Source of the DNA: Magnetococcales bacterium
GTDB lineage: Bacteria; Pseudomonadota; Magnetococcia; Magnetococcales; JADFWU01
Direction: 5' to 3'
Assembly: GCA_015234045.1 (NCBI GenBank)
Contig: JADFWU010000009.1
Span: 1 to 64,000, forward strand
Length of the DNA: 64,000 nt
Shown: positions 34,502-43,797 of the stretch, piece by piece
Position numbering within the stretch: the first letter of the stretch is position 1
How the letters are laid out: every line of letters begins with the position of its first letter
The notes under the pieces: generated by a model
What the model was told of the DNA's origin: nothing
Database searches by the model: none
What the model saw: the letters and a program-made list of their open reading frames with translations, nothing else
Position numbers and translations under genes: made by a program

Positions 34502-34556
34502 CCGTTTGAGCACTGGTTTCTCTACTTCAGTGGTAGGAAAGCCAGTGCTCAAACGG
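34502..34556. terminator. 15-bp inverted repeat overlapping the yqaA stop
   Basis: CCGTTTGAGCACTGG (34502-34516) pairs perfectly with CCAGTGCTCAAACGG (34542-34556). It sits between convergent genes, and the right arm includes the stop codon of the minus-strand YqaA gene. No T-run follows, so termination is inferred from position and symmetry only. Confidence 0.55.
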
Positions 34557-34983
34557 TGATTTCACCAATTGCCAACAGCAGAACCGCATACCGACCCGCT
34601 TTTCCCAGAGCGGTCAGCAGTAGAAAAATCGGAAACCGAACCCGCAACAGTCCCGCAATAAAAGTGATGGGATCACCGATAATCGGCACCCAAGCCAACA
34701 GAAGTGACCATACGCCAAAGCGTTGAAACCTCTGTTGAGCACGCGCTATCTGATCGGTTGAAAAAGGAAACCAGCGCCGGTCGGCATAGCCGATGAAATA
34801 ACGTCCTAAAGCCCAATTGATCACCGATCCCGCCAGATTACCCAGCGTAGCCACCAGCCAGAGCAGAGATGCAGAATACTCACCACTCAACGCCATGCCG
34901 GATACAACGATCTCAGAGGAGAGTGGTAGCAGTGTTGCCGCAAGAAAGGCACTGACAAACAGGCCGGTATAGCCATATTCCAA
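34549..34983 (-). CDS. yqaA: YqaA-family inner-membrane protein (DedA/SNARE-associated superfamily)
   Basis: 144 residues beginning 'MEYGYTGLFVSAFLAATLLP' with the family's conserved 'SSEIVVSGMALSG', 'LWLVATLGNLAGSVINWALGR' (one residue over a helix), 'QRFGVWSLLLAWVPIIGDPI' and 'ALGKAGRYAVLL'. Four to five membrane helices are evident. Relatives of this superfamily are implicated in lipid movement, but YqaA itself has no settled function. Length matches the family. Confidence 0.93.
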   Translation of the reverse strand: MEYGYTGLFVSAFLAATLLPLSSEIVVSGMALSGEYSASLLWLVATLGNLAGSVINWALGRYFIGYADRRWFPFSTDQIARAQQRFQRFGVWSLLLAWVPIIGDPITFIAGLLRVRFPIFLLLTALGKAGRYAVLLLAIGEITV

Positions 34984-35110
34984 GAAACGGCTCCTTAGGC
35001 GGTTCTGTTCCCCAGCTTACATTGTCTCATTCTATGTGTATCCCTCTATGTCGGAAGGGTGCCAGCAGTGGGCCATGGTGGGCAGGCTGAAAAGTTTGCG
35101 ACACTACCCT

Positions 35111-35584
35111 TTAGGCATCTTTGCTCTGTTCCAATAGCTGAGAAAGGGCGCTTTTTACCGATTCGTGGGTGTATTCATCATCCGGGTGTGCTGCCTGTCC
35201 AGGTTGTTGAAAATGTGGACGTTCCTGATACTCCTGGCCCCATTTGACATCTACCTGTCGGACAAATTCATGCAGTGTTGGATCACTCTCCAACAGGGGT
35301 TGTACGATCTCCGTCAGTGCACTGAGCGGCGTGTCCAAATGGGATTCAATAATGGCTGTGCTGGCTTTGATACGGCGTTTCAAAATTGATTTCATCGCAC
35401 CGGATGAATCTTTTAGATGCTGATCAACCCATTGATTCAACGCGCTGATGGCTTGATCCTGCCTGGGAATCGGTGAAGCGCCCTTAATGGCACCACCTGC
35501 TGAACGACCAATGGCGCTGGCCATGCTGAATTTCTGTTTTTCGCGCAACTCTCGTTGAATCTCATCCTCATCGTGATGGGGCAT
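35111..35584 (-). CDS. Hypothetical cytosolic protein
   Basis: 157 residues with no recognised domain. It is mostly alpha-helical and charged, starting 'MPHHDEDEIQRELREKQKFS', with a Gly/Ala-rich stretch ('GRSAGGAIKGASPIP') and a hydrophobic-heptad middle ('STAIIESHLDTPLSALTEIVQPLL'). ATG 35584 has GGAGAG upstream at an acceptable distance. Codon use and length support a real gene. The small basic protein at 35664-35834 lies just upstream in the same direction, so they may be co-transcribed. Confidence 0.7.
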   Translation of the reverse strand: MPHHDEDEIQRELREKQKFSMASAIGRSAGGAIKGASPIPRQDQAISALNQWVDQHLKDSSGAMKSILKRRIKASTAIIESHLDTPLSALTEIVQPLLESDPTLHEFVRQVDVKWGQEYQERPHFQQPGQAAHPDDEYTHESVKSALSQLLEQSKDA

Positions 35585-35663
35585 GTCACTCTCTCCATAC
35601 TGGATATTCGGATTGCCGAGGCCCTAAGATCTCAGCAAAGTTTTCCTGAATGGCGCAGGCAGA

Positions 35664-35834
35664 TCAATCAAAAATATCTTCAACCTCGTCCCACATTTTT
35701 TTGAAGATGCTTTTGCTCTTCTTAGTCTGTTTTTGAGAGGGTTTTGCTTGTTTCTTAGATGATTTACCGGTTGGGTTTTTGGCAATTTTCATTGCCTGCT
35801 TCAAAATCTTCTCTTCAGTGCTCTTCTTGCCCAT
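35664..35834 (-). CDS. Small lysine-rich protein, unknown
   Basis: 56 residues, 'MGKKSTEEKILKQAMKIAKN' then a Lys/Ser/Gln-rich centre and an acidic/aromatic end 'FKKMWDEVEDIFD'. AGG stands nine bases before the ATG. The basic middle and amphipathic end suggest nucleic-acid or protein binding, but this is only composition. It is 79 bases upstream of the 157-residue hypothetical gene on the same strand. Confidence 0.65.
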   Translation of the reverse strand: MGKKSTEEKILKQAMKIAKNPTGKSSKKQAKPSQKQTKKSKSIFKKMWDEVEDIFD

Positions 35835-36047
35835 GGTATTGAACCTACTCTGATTTGAAGTGAAATTTGATGGTTAATGTTACCGTTTTTGAAATGCGTT
35901 TGGCAAATGACAACCCGGATGACCGATTATTCAGTAGGATTGTACATCCTAATGTTTATCAATAATATCATTTGCAATTCAACAAAATAAGCATACGCTT
36001 TGGCCCTATTACATATCCTCTACACCCAAGTAAGAGTACAAAGAGTT

Positions 36048-36656
36048 ATGACACATCATCACCATCCAAAACATGTATTCAATGCAGCAAAAGCGAAACG
36101 TTTGATGGATTCCAAATGGCGCATGATTGAAGATCCGCCGGGTTTGGTCCGTCAGATGGGTATTAAAACAGGCATGCATGTAGCTGATCTCGGTTGCGGT
36201 CCGGGATTTTTTACCCAGGCGCTATTACACGCGGTTGGCTCTCAGGGGTCGGTCGTGGGTGTGGAGTTACAGCAACCGATTATTGATCTGTTTAACGAAA
36301 TAAATGCAACCGCTGATAACCTTCGTATCAAACAGGGTGATGTGGTGGATACAGGTTTGACCGAGAGTAGTCTGGATGCCGTATTTATCGCTTTTACACT
36401 ACATGAGGTGAAGGTGATGGATGCCTTGGCAGAGATTAAAAGAGTCGTCAAACCAGGCGGTCTGCTGGCTGTTCTTGATTGGGGACTCCATGCATCCTGC
36501 CCGGAACGTGAAGGAAAAAAGGCTGGACCACCAGAGGATCATCGTTTGTTGCTGGAAGACCTGCGTCGTCACTTGGTTGAAGCGGGTCTGTCTGAGAAAG
36601 AACAGGGGATACGGATGGGCGGATGTCAATACTGGATTAGTGCTCTGATTGCATGA
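36048..36656 (+). CDS. Class I SAM-dependent methyltransferase
   Basis: 202 residues. SAM-binding motif I 'HVADLGCGPGFFTQALLHAV' lies near 43, the acidic end of beta-2 'GVVGVE' follows, then 'AVFIAFTLHEV' (motif IV-like) and 'IKRVVKPGGLLAVLDWG' (post II/III). This is the UbiE/Methyltransf_11 group; the substrate cannot be told. The N-terminus 'MTHHHHPKHVFNAAKAKRLM' has a His cluster. ATG 36048 was chosen over the frame's earlier start at 36000 because of the short AAGAG just before it; the ribosome site is weak. Confidence 0.88.
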   Translation: MTHHHHPKHVFNAAKAKRLMDSKWRMIEDPPGLVRQMGIKTGMHVADLGCGPGFFTQALLHAVGSQGSVVGVELQQPIIDLFNEINATADNLRIKQGDVVDTGLTESSLDAVFIAFTLHEVKVMDALAEIKRVVKPGGLLAVLDWGLHASCPEREGKKAGPPEDHRLLLEDLRRHLVEAGLSEKEQGIRMGGCQYWISALIA

Positions 36657-36860
36657 AATAAAGAAGGGTTGATAGTATGTTATGATTGGGTGTGGAGAGA
36701 TATATTCAATTGTCGCTTAACTTTTCATCAAAAAATCCGTAATGAATAAAAAGTTTGCAGTTTTGTCACACTTGACGATGGCCTATTTGCTCAATGATTG
36801 TTACCATTCATTGCGATTTCGTTCTAAACGCTTTGAGATCGACTCGTACCATATTCATTC

Positions 36861-36924
36861 CATCGAATGACCGAAGCCTCCAGCCATTCGATGACCATGA
36901 GTGCCGTAGAACGCTGTTCATGGT
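36861..36924 (+). promoter_or_regulatory. Two adjacent inverted repeats in the leader of the GGDEF-EAL gene
   Basis: CATCGAATG (36861-36869) pairs with CATTCGATG (36885-36893), and directly after it ACCATGA (36894-36900) pairs with TCATGGT (36918-36924). They end 20 bases before the start codon. They could be RNA hairpins affecting translation or a DNA operator. No known riboswitch consensus was recognised. Confidence 0.4.
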
Positions 36925-36943
36925 AGCTGAGGCGTGAAACAGT

Positions 36944-38692
36944 ATGCCCGATAAACCCAATATATTGATTGTTGATGATCGGCAAGAGAACTTGATCGCC
37001 TTGGAATCTCTGCTGGAAGAGTGTGACGCTCACATTCATCGGGCACTCTCTGGTAATGAAGCGCTCACACTGATGCTGAAGCATCCGTTTGCTTTGGTTC
37101 TGCTGGATGTGCAGATGCCAGGCATGGATGGTTTTGAAGTGGCAGAACTGATGCGCGTCAATACCCAAACGCAAACCATCCCCATTATTTTTGTTACCGC
37201 AATCAGTAAAGAACAACAATATGTGTTTAAGGGCTATGAGTCCGGTGCAGTAGACTATCTGACAAAGCCTGTTGAGCCGATTGTTCTACTGAGTAAGGTA
37301 CGGATTTTCATTCAACTTTGGAAACAGAACCAAGCGCTTGCAGAAGCATTGCAACAGAAGGATATCCTGGCGGAAAAACTGCGTCAGCAAGCCGAATACG
37401 ATGCGTTGACCGGATTGCCTAACCGTGCACTGTTCCATGACCGCCTTAAACAAGCCGTTCTATTGTGTGAACGCAATAAAAACGTTGGTGCACTGCTTTT
37501 TATCGACCTGGATCGGTTTAAATGGGTCAACGATACCCTGGGACACAAGGCCGGTGATCAGCTGCTAATTGATGTCTCTCAGCGCTTGTGTCACTGCGTA
37601 CGCCGTACCGATACCGTTTCACGGCTCGGTGGTGATGAGTTTACCGTGGTGATCCAAAACGTGCCGCACGAATCCTTTGTGGAGATGATCTCCAGAAAAA
37701 TTCTTGATGAATTGGCCAGACCCTTTCAACTGGGTAAAAAAGAGGTACAAATCTCCGGCAGTGTCGGCGTTACCATCTTTCCTCATGATTCGGTGGTTCT
37801 CGAAGATCTGCTGAAAAATGCCGATACGGCTATGTATAAGGCCAAAGATTCTGGTCGAAATGCGTTCTGTTTCTTTACCTCCGAAATGAATGATCACGCT
37901 GTTCGGCGTATGGTTCTTGAAGAGCAGTTGCGCGTTGCTCTGGAAGAGGAAGAGTTCTGCCTGCACTATCAACCCAAGGTGGATCTGAAAACCGGTCATA
38001 TCATCGGTATGGAAGCGCTGATACGTTGGGAGAGGCATGATGGCATGGTGTTTCCCGATGAGTTCATTCCATTGGCAGAAGAGATTGGTCTGATTGTTCC
38101 GTTGGGTAAATGGGTCATGAAAGCGGCCGCATTGCAGAATAAAGCCTGGCACAGTGCGGGACTGCCTTTGTTGACCATGGGCATCAATCTTTCTGCAAAA
38201 CAACTCAATGATCAGGATGATTTGATCAAAACGGTCGATGACATCCTGGCGGCAACGGGTCTACCACCGGAAAGCCTTGAGTTGGAAATCACCGAAACCA
38301 CGGTGATGGAAAATCTTGATGTTGGTTTGAAAACATTACAAGCCCTGAAAGATCGCGGCATTCAAGTGAGTGTTGATGATTTTGGTACGGGCTACTCCTC
38401 CCTGGGTTCTCTGAAAAGCTTTCCTATTCAAACACTCAAAATCGATAAATCTTTTGTACGTGACCTCTCTCTGGACTCCGATGATGCGGCTATTGTCTCA
38501 GCTATTATTTCAATGGCTGGCAAGCTGTCGCTCAAGGTGATTGCAGAGGGCGTGGAAAACCAGGAACAGTTGGATTTTCTTAAACAGGATGGGTGTGATG
38601 CCATTCAGGGCTACTTCTTCAGTCGTCCGGTGTCTGCTCAGGCGTGTACCCAAATGCTTCAGGAAAAGAAAGCATTGGTGTTTTCCAGCTGA
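36944..38692 (+). CDS. REC-GGDEF-EAL cyclic-di-GMP signalling protein
   Basis: 582 residues: receiver at 1-125 (acceptor Asp in 'LVLLDVQMPGMDG'), diguanylate cyclase at about 145-305 with intact 'RLGGDEF' and an upstream RxxD inhibitory site (RRTD), then phosphodiesterase at about 320-575 with 'MEALIRW', 'LEITETTVM', 'VDDFGTGYSSL', 'KIDKSF' and 'IAEGVEN'. Both catalytic motifs look complete, so the direction of turnover cannot be read from sequence. No membrane segment. It is a receiver for phosphotransfer, possibly from the hybrid kinase encoded next. Confidence 0.95.
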   Translation: MPDKPNILIVDDRQENLIALESLLEECDAHIHRALSGNEALTLMLKHPFALVLLDVQMPGMDGFEVAELMRVNTQTQTIPIIFVTAISKEQQYVFKGYESGAVDYLTKPVEPIVLLSKVRIFIQLWKQNQALAEALQQKDILAEKLRQQAEYDALTGLPNRALFHDRLKQAVLLCERNKNVGALLFIDLDRFKWVNDTLGHKAGDQLLIDVSQRLCHCVRRTDTVSRLGGDEFTVVIQNVPHESFVEMISRKILDELARPFQLGKKEVQISGSVGVTIFPHDSVVLEDLLKNADTAMYKAKDSGRNAFCFFTSEMNDHAVRRMVLEEQLRVALEEEEFCLHYQPKVDLKTGHIIGMEALIRWERHDGMVFPDEFIPLAEEIGLIVPLGKWVMKAAALQNKAWHSAGLPLLTMGINLSAKQLNDQDDLIKTVDDILAATGLPPESLELEITETTVMENLDVGLKTLQALKDRGIQVSVDDFGTGYSSLGSLKSFPIQTLKIDKSFVRDLSLDSDDAAIVSAIISMAGKLSLKVIAEGVENQEQLDFLKQDGCDAIQGYFFSRPVSAQACTQMLQEKKALVFSS

Positions 38693-38780
38693 GTATCTGA
38701 GAGCCTGAATCAAGGACTCGGAGAGGCTTCGCAAGAAGTGTTCGGTTGCCACATTCCGGCTGGCTGAGTGAGGGTTCCAA

Positions 38781-41700
38781 ATGAAACAATATGGCATCAA
38801 GCATCTTTTTTCCGGCATTTCCCGTAAGGTGATGATCTGGTTTTTGCTGATTTCACTGGTGCCTTTGTGTGTGACCAGTTGGATCAGTTATCAGAATGCC
38901 CACGAGCAGTTACTGCGTGATACCGAGCGGGCGTTAGGGGACGTGTCCGTCAGTCAGACAGAATTTATCCGCGCCTATTTTGACCGTATTGTTCGAGACT
39001 TGCAGGTGGAGTCTGGACGGCAGAGCAACACTCATTTCCTTCAAGCTTTGGTGAGCAGTTACCAACAGAGTGAAAAACCAGCGGGTGATTTTGTCAAAGA
39101 TGTTGCCTGGGCTAAGGTGGTTGAAAAATATGCTGCTGATCTTGAGTCTTTCAGAAAAATCTATGGCTATTATGATCTGTTCCTAATTGATAAAAAAGGT
39201 AATATTCTATTCACTTCTGCCCGTGAGCATGATTTGGGCATGAATCTATTTACCAGCAGTTTATCACACACACAATTTTCCAAGACAGCCACACATGCAT
39301 TGGAATCTGGTAAGCTGCTCTTCTCAGATCTGGAGTTTTATGGGCCTTCCGGTAATGTTCTGGCAGGTTTTCTCATATCGCCTTTGTTGGATGAACGCGG
39401 CGAGAAGATCGGTCTGATTGCCTTACAGCTTTCCAGTGAACAAATTCAGCATATTGTGGGTCAGGAGTCTCAGTTTGGTGTTTCGGGTCGTCGATATCTG
39501 ATTGGACCGGATATGTTGTTGCGCTCGCCTGGTGCTTTGGGCAAAGCCTATCCAGTATTGCATCAAAAAGTTGAAACAAAAAACACGCGCTTGTGGGCTC
39601 AAGAGCATGTCCATAAAACAAGTGATAAATCGCCGGAAGAGGCGGAAGATATTCTGCTCTATCCTGGACCAAATGGAGAGATGGTTTTAGGCATACATGC
39701 CAATGTGAATATTGCAGGTGTTCAATGGGGCTATTTTGCCGAGGTGGAAGCGTCGGATGCTTTGGGGGCATCTCGGGTATTGGCGGATCTGACGCTCTTT
39801 TTGATCGCTTTTACCACGATTGCAGTCATCCTCATTGCCATACCGATTACTCGAAGCATCGTGCAGCCTATTGTAGATATCTCTTCAGCCATTGACAGTG
39901 TCAGCAAAGGTAATCTTGCAGAACGGTTGAACATCAAACAGCGCAATGAATTTGGTGTGCTCTCAAAGGGCTTCAACCAGATGATTGCACAGCTTCAGAT
40001 CTCGGATCAGTCAACCAATACCAATAACTGGTTAAGAGAGGGTGCCAAAAACCTCAATGATGAAATGCAAGGCGATTTGGCCATAGAGGATCTGGCAGGA
40101 AAAATTATCGGATTTCTCAGCCACTATCTTGGTGCTCAGATTGGCGCATTCTATGTGACCCAAGGAAAGGGTATCCGGTTGATGGGCAGTTATGCTTTTC
40201 GTACGCGCAAAGGTTTTTTCAATACCTTTGAGATTGGTGAAGGCATGGTGGGACAGGCCGCGCTTGAAAAACAGCCTATTATCCTGACCAATCTGCCAGA
40301 CGACTATATAGCCATTGGCTCCGGTCTGGGTGAAACAACGCCGCGTATGCTCATGATCATGCCGATGTTGTGGAATAACAGAGTCGTTGCTCTGCTGGAG
40401 TTTGGCACAACATACGAATTCACCGAACTCCATCAACGCCTGCTTGAGATGGTCTCTACTTCCATTGCCACAGCCGTACAAACCGCCCTGTCACGGGATC
40501 AGACCAAAGCACTTCTGGAACAGACCCAAAATCAAGCCGAAGAGTTGCGTGTTCGTGAAGAAGAGCTCAGAGATAATAACGTCCTGTTAGAGCGTCAGGC
40601 ATTGGAGCTAAAGAGTAACCAGACAGAGCTTGAAACGAGAAACGAACGGCTGCAAGTACAACAGGAAGAGCTTCGCTTGGCCAACGAAGAACTGGAGGTC
40701 AAGGCATCTGACTTGAGACGCTCGGGAACGCTGTTGGAGGAGAAAAACCAAGCATTGGAAGAGGCGCAACGGGAGCTGGAGAATCGTGCGGAGGCGTTGG
40801 CGGTTTCCAGTAAATATAAGTCTGAATTTCTTGCCAACATGTCTCATGAGTTGCGTACACCGCTTAACAGCTTGTTGATCCTTTCCAAGATATTGGCAGA
40901 CGATAAGCATGGTACTCTGACAGAAAAGCAGGTGGAGTATGCCAATACCATCCATGATGCAGGCGGTGATCTGCTGACACTGATCAATGATATTCTCGAT
41001 CTATCAAAAATCGAGGCTGGACGGATGGATGTGCATGTTGAACCGGTGCATTTGGATGATTTCGTTGCCGGACTCAAGAGAAAATTCGACCCGATGGCCG
41101 ACAATAAACAGATCGGTTTTGAGGTAGATATCCATCAAGCACCGTCCCTGTGGCGCAGTGATGGCCAGAAATTGGGCCAGATCATCAAAAACCTGCTCTC
41201 CAATGCCATCAAATTTACCAGTCAGGGCAAAGTATCGTTGATCATTGGTCCGGTGCCCGCAGAGGTGTCGCTGCGCTCTACTACACTGAATAGTGAAACC
41301 GCCATCGCTTTTACGGTCAGTGATAGCGGTATTGGTATTCCAGAAGAGAAGTGCAACACGATCTTTGAAGCATTTCAACAGGCTGATGGTTCCACCAGTC
41401 GAAAATATGGTGGAACGGGATTGGGTCTGTCCATTTCTCGTGAATTAACCCGACTTTTGGGCGGAGAGATTCATGTTGAAAGCATTGTTGGACAGGGTAG
41501 TGTGTTCCGGTTGATTATTCCGAAAGAGTTGAGCCAACCTGTTTTACACCTCTCCGAGTCTCAATCTGTTGCTGATGTGCCGCCTGTTTCAATGCGTCCA
41601 ATATCAGCACCAGCACCTATATCAGAGGCTGTTACAGCACCGGAAGATTCAATTGCCGATACAGTGAGCACTGTGCCTGATGATCGTAAGGATATAAAAC

Positions 41701-42878
41701 CGGGTCAGCGTTCCATCCTGATCATTGAGGATGATAAACGGTTTTCGGCTATTGTTGCTGATGTGGCGCGTCAACGTGGGTTCAGTGTACTGATTGCTGA
41801 AGATGGTGAGACCGGATTGCACTTTGCTGATTTCTATCAACCCAGTGGAATTATTCTGGATCTTGGCTTGCCCGGTATGGACGGTCAACAGGTGATTTCT
41901 CATCTGAAGGACAGCGCTAAAACACGCCATATCCCGGTTCATTTCATGTCAGCCCAGGATCTCTCCTTGAGTGTATTGCAAAGCGGTGCCGTTGGTTTTC
42001 TCACCAAGCCGGTGGAGATGGAAGCCATGCAGCAGGCTTTTGAACGCATCGAAGCTGTCATTGATCGGCCTGTGAAGCAGTTGTTACTTGTGGAAGATGA
42101 TGCGGTTCAGGCTGATGCGCTGTGTGCGCTGATCGGTAATGGTGATGTCAAGACCGTCATCGCGAGATCAGGCGTTGAAGCGAAAAAACTATTGGTAGAA
42201 CAGTTGTTTGACTGCATCGTGCTGGATCTGGGGCTGCCGGATATTGATGGTATGGCACTGCTGGAAGATCTGCGTACCACCGATATGATGCGCCAAATTC
42301 CGGTTGTGGTTTATACAGGGCGGCAGTTGGAACCTGCCGAGCGCGTGGCGTTAGACCGTTATGCCCAGAGCATTATCATTAAAGATGTGCGCTCACCGGA
42401 ACGTTTGTTGGATGACACCGCGTTGTTTTTGCACCGTATTGAATCTAATCTGCCTGAAGCGCAACAGCGTACTATTCGTATGTTGCACGATTCGGAATCG
42501 GTGTTTGCCGATCGCAAGGTATTGGTGGTGGATGATGATATGCGCAACACCTTCTCTCTGTCGGCCATATTGCAAGAGAAGGGTATGGATGTGTTGACTG
42601 CCAGTAATGGTGTTGAGGCGCTGGATCAATTGGATAAAGCGCCTGATACTGCCATTGTGTTGATGGATATCATGATGCCGGAAATGGATGGGTATGAAGC
42701 CATGGGCAAAATTCGTCAGCAGGAGCGCTTTGCACATTTGCCGGTCATCGCGCTTACGGCCAAAGCGATGAAAGGCGATCGGGCTGAGTGTATCGAAGCG
42801 GGTGCCAGTGATTATATGGCCAAGCCGGTGAATTCAGAAAAGCTGTTGTCCATGATGCGGGTCTGGTTGTATCGATGA
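38781..42878 (+). CDS. Hybrid histidine kinase: dCache-HAMP-GAF-HisKA-HATPase-REC-REC-REC
   Basis: 1365 residues. Membrane spans at about 17-37 and 333-353 enclose a double-Cache-like sensor. HAMP is at about 355-405, GAF at about 425-575 and a long coiled coil at about 580-680. The kinase core follows: H-box '[16 protein letters not shown]' near 682, N-box 'IIKNLLSNAIKFTSQ', 'DSGIGIPEEK', 'GGTGLGLSISREL'. Three receivers lie at about 977-1090, 1099-1215 and 1246-1363, each with its acceptor Asp ('IILDLGLPGMDG', 'IVLDLGLPDIDG', 'IVLMDIMMPEMDG'). The stop overlaps the CheR start (ATGA). Such kinases couple membrane sensing to several phospho-outputs. Confidence 0.94.
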   Translation: MKQYGIKHLFSGISRKVMIWFLLISLVPLCVTSWISYQNAHEQLLRDTERALGDVSVSQTEFIRAYFDRIVRDLQVESGRQSNTHFLQALVSSYQQSEKPAGDFVKDVAWAKVVEKYAADLESFRKIYGYYDLFLIDKKGNILFTSAREHDLGMNLFTSSLSHTQFSKTATHALESGKLLFSDLEFYGPSGNVLAGFLISPLLDERGEKIGLIALQLSSEQIQHIVGQESQFGVSGRRYLIGPDMLLRSPGALGKAYPVLHQKVETKNTRLWAQEHVHKTSDKSPEEAEDILLYPGPNGEMVLGIHANVNIAGVQWGYFAEVEASDALGASRVLADLTLFLIAFTTIAVILIAIPITRSIVQPIVDISSAIDSVSKGNLAERLNIKQRNEFGVLSKGFNQMIAQLQISDQSTNTNNWLREGAKNLNDEMQGDLAIEDLAGKIIGFLSHYLGAQIGAFYVTQGKGIRLMGSYAFRTRKGFFNTFEIGEGMVGQAALEKQPIILTNLPDDYIAIGSGLGETTPRMLMIMPMLWNNRVVALLEFGTTYEFTELHQRLLEMVSTSIATAVQTALSRDQTKALLEQTQNQAEELRVREEELRDNNVLLERQALELKSNQTELETRNERLQVQQEELRLANEELEVKASDLRRSGTLLEEKNQALEEAQRELENRAEALAVSSKYKSEFLANMSHELRTPLNSLLILSKILADDKHGTLTEKQVEYANTIHDAGGDLLTLINDILDLSKIEAGRMDVHVEPVHLDDFVAGLKRKFDPMADNKQIGFEVDIHQAPSLWRSDGQKLGQIIKNLLSNAIKFTSQGKVSLIIGPVPAEVSLRSTTLNSETAIAFTVSDSGIGIPEEKCNTIFEAFQQADGSTSRKYGGTGLGLSISRELTRLLGGEIHVESIVGQGSVFRLIIPKELSQPVLHLSESQSVADVPPVSMRPISAPAPISEAVTAPEDSIADTVSTVPDDRKDIKPGQRSILIIEDDKRFSAIVADVARQRGFSVLIAEDGETGLHFADFYQPSGIILDLGLPGMDGQQVISHLKDSAKTRHIPVHFMSAQDLSLSVLQSGAVGFLTKPVEMEAMQQAFERIEAVIDRPVKQLLLVEDDAVQADALCALIGNGDVKTVIARSGVEAKKLLVEQLFDCIVLDLGLPDIDGMALLEDLRTTDMMRQIPVVVYTGRQLEPAERVALDRYAQSIIIKDVRSPERLLDDTALFLHRIESNLPEAQQRTIRMLHDSESVFADRKVLVVDDDMRNTFSLSAILQEKGMDVLTASNGVEALDQLDKAPDTAIVLMDIMMPEMDGYEAMGKIRQQERFAHLPVIALTAKAMKGDRAECIEAGASDYMAKPVNSEKLLSMMRVWLYR

Positions 42879-43699
42879 ACGAACAGGAGATCGAAGCGCT
42901 GGAAATTCGCTTTCTCCTGGAAGTGCTACATCTACGCCATGGCTATGATTTTCGCAACTATTCGAAAGATTCCATTAGAAGAAGGCTACGGCGACGGCTG
43001 AAGCTGGATGGTTTGGACTCCATTTCCCAACTTCAGCATCATGTGCTTCATGATGTTGATGTCGCAGAAAATGTGCTGCGCGATCTCTCTATTACTGTAA
43101 CGGAAATGTTCCGAGATCCAGCCTTTTATCTGGCAATACGCAAGACAGTATTGCCTCAGTTGACGCGCTATCCCCACTTTAAAGTCTGGCATGCCGGATG
43201 TGCTACCGGAGAAGAGGCGTACTCCATGGCCATCATGTTGGCAGAGGCAGCGCTGTTGGATCGGTGTCATATCTATGCCACGGATTTCAATAATGTAGCG
43301 CTGAATAGGGCGAAAGAGGGTATCATTTCCCTGACTCAGATGCGTATCAACAGTGCCAATTATCAGGCCGCAGGCGGAACGGGTTCTCTCTCTGACTATG
43401 TGCATGCCAACTATGATGGTGCGGTTATGGATCGTGCCTTGAAGCGCACTATGGTGTTTGCCCACCACAATCTCGCCACTGACACGCTGTTTGGTGAAAT
43501 GCAGATGATCGTCTGCCGCAATGTATTGATCTATTTTGATACGGATCTACAGGAAAAAGTGCTGACCCTGTTTGCTGAAAGTTTGTCTGACGGTGGATTC
43601 CTCTGCCTTGGCAGTCATGAAACCCTTATGTTGAGCCGTTTAGCCAAGCGATTTGAACCGGTGGTTGCCGATCAGCGGATCTATCAGAAAGTGGCATAG
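42875..43699 (+). CDS. CheR-type protein-glutamate methyltransferase
   Basis: 274 residues: N-terminal helical domain 'LEIRFLLEVLHLRHGYDFRN' and 'RRRLRRRLKLDGLDSISQL', then the SAM domain with 'KVWHAGCATGEEAYSMAIML', 'IYATDFNNVALNRAKEGI' and 'MIVCRNVLIYFD'. It lacks the TPR tail seen in some CheR forms. Translationally coupled to the hybrid kinase, as in stress-response or biofilm modules where CheR/CheB domains partner a hybrid kinase; no cheB is seen beside it. It could methylate a receptor or act within this kinase pathway. Confidence 0.93.
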   Translation: MNEQEIEALEIRFLLEVLHLRHGYDFRNYSKDSIRRRLRRRLKLDGLDSISQLQHHVLHDVDVAENVLRDLSITVTEMFRDPAFYLAIRKTVLPQLTRYPHFKVWHAGCATGEEAYSMAIMLAEAALLDRCHIYATDFNNVALNRAKEGIISLTQMRINSANYQAAGGTGSLSDYVHANYDGAVMDRALKRTMVFAHHNLATDTLFGEMQMIVCRNVLIYFDTDLQEKVLTLFAESLSDGGFLCLGSHETLMLSRLAKRFEPVVADQRIYQKVA

Positions 43700-43774
43700 T
43701 TGGGAAAACTGAGAGTGCTACGGACACAGTATAATATGCTGGTTATGGACCATCGGTTGTTACTGCTTTCCGGT

Positions 43775-43797
43775 GTGGCTCAATCTGGCGGAGCCAC
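43775..43797 (+). terminator. Terminator-like hairpin after cheR
   Basis: GTGGCTC (43775-43781) pairs with GAGCCAC (43791-43797) and is followed by TTCTTTTATTT on the plus strand. It overlaps the last codons of the convergent cyclase gene. Confidence 0.5.

Noticed and set aside
36741-36872. 43-codon ORF before the GGDEF-EAL gene
   Set aside because: No ribosome site and ordinary composition; it ends within the leader hairpins.
36861-36924. c-di-GMP riboswitch upstream of a c-di-GMP gene
   Set aside because: The conserved loop motifs of c-di-GMP-I and -II riboswitches were not seen.
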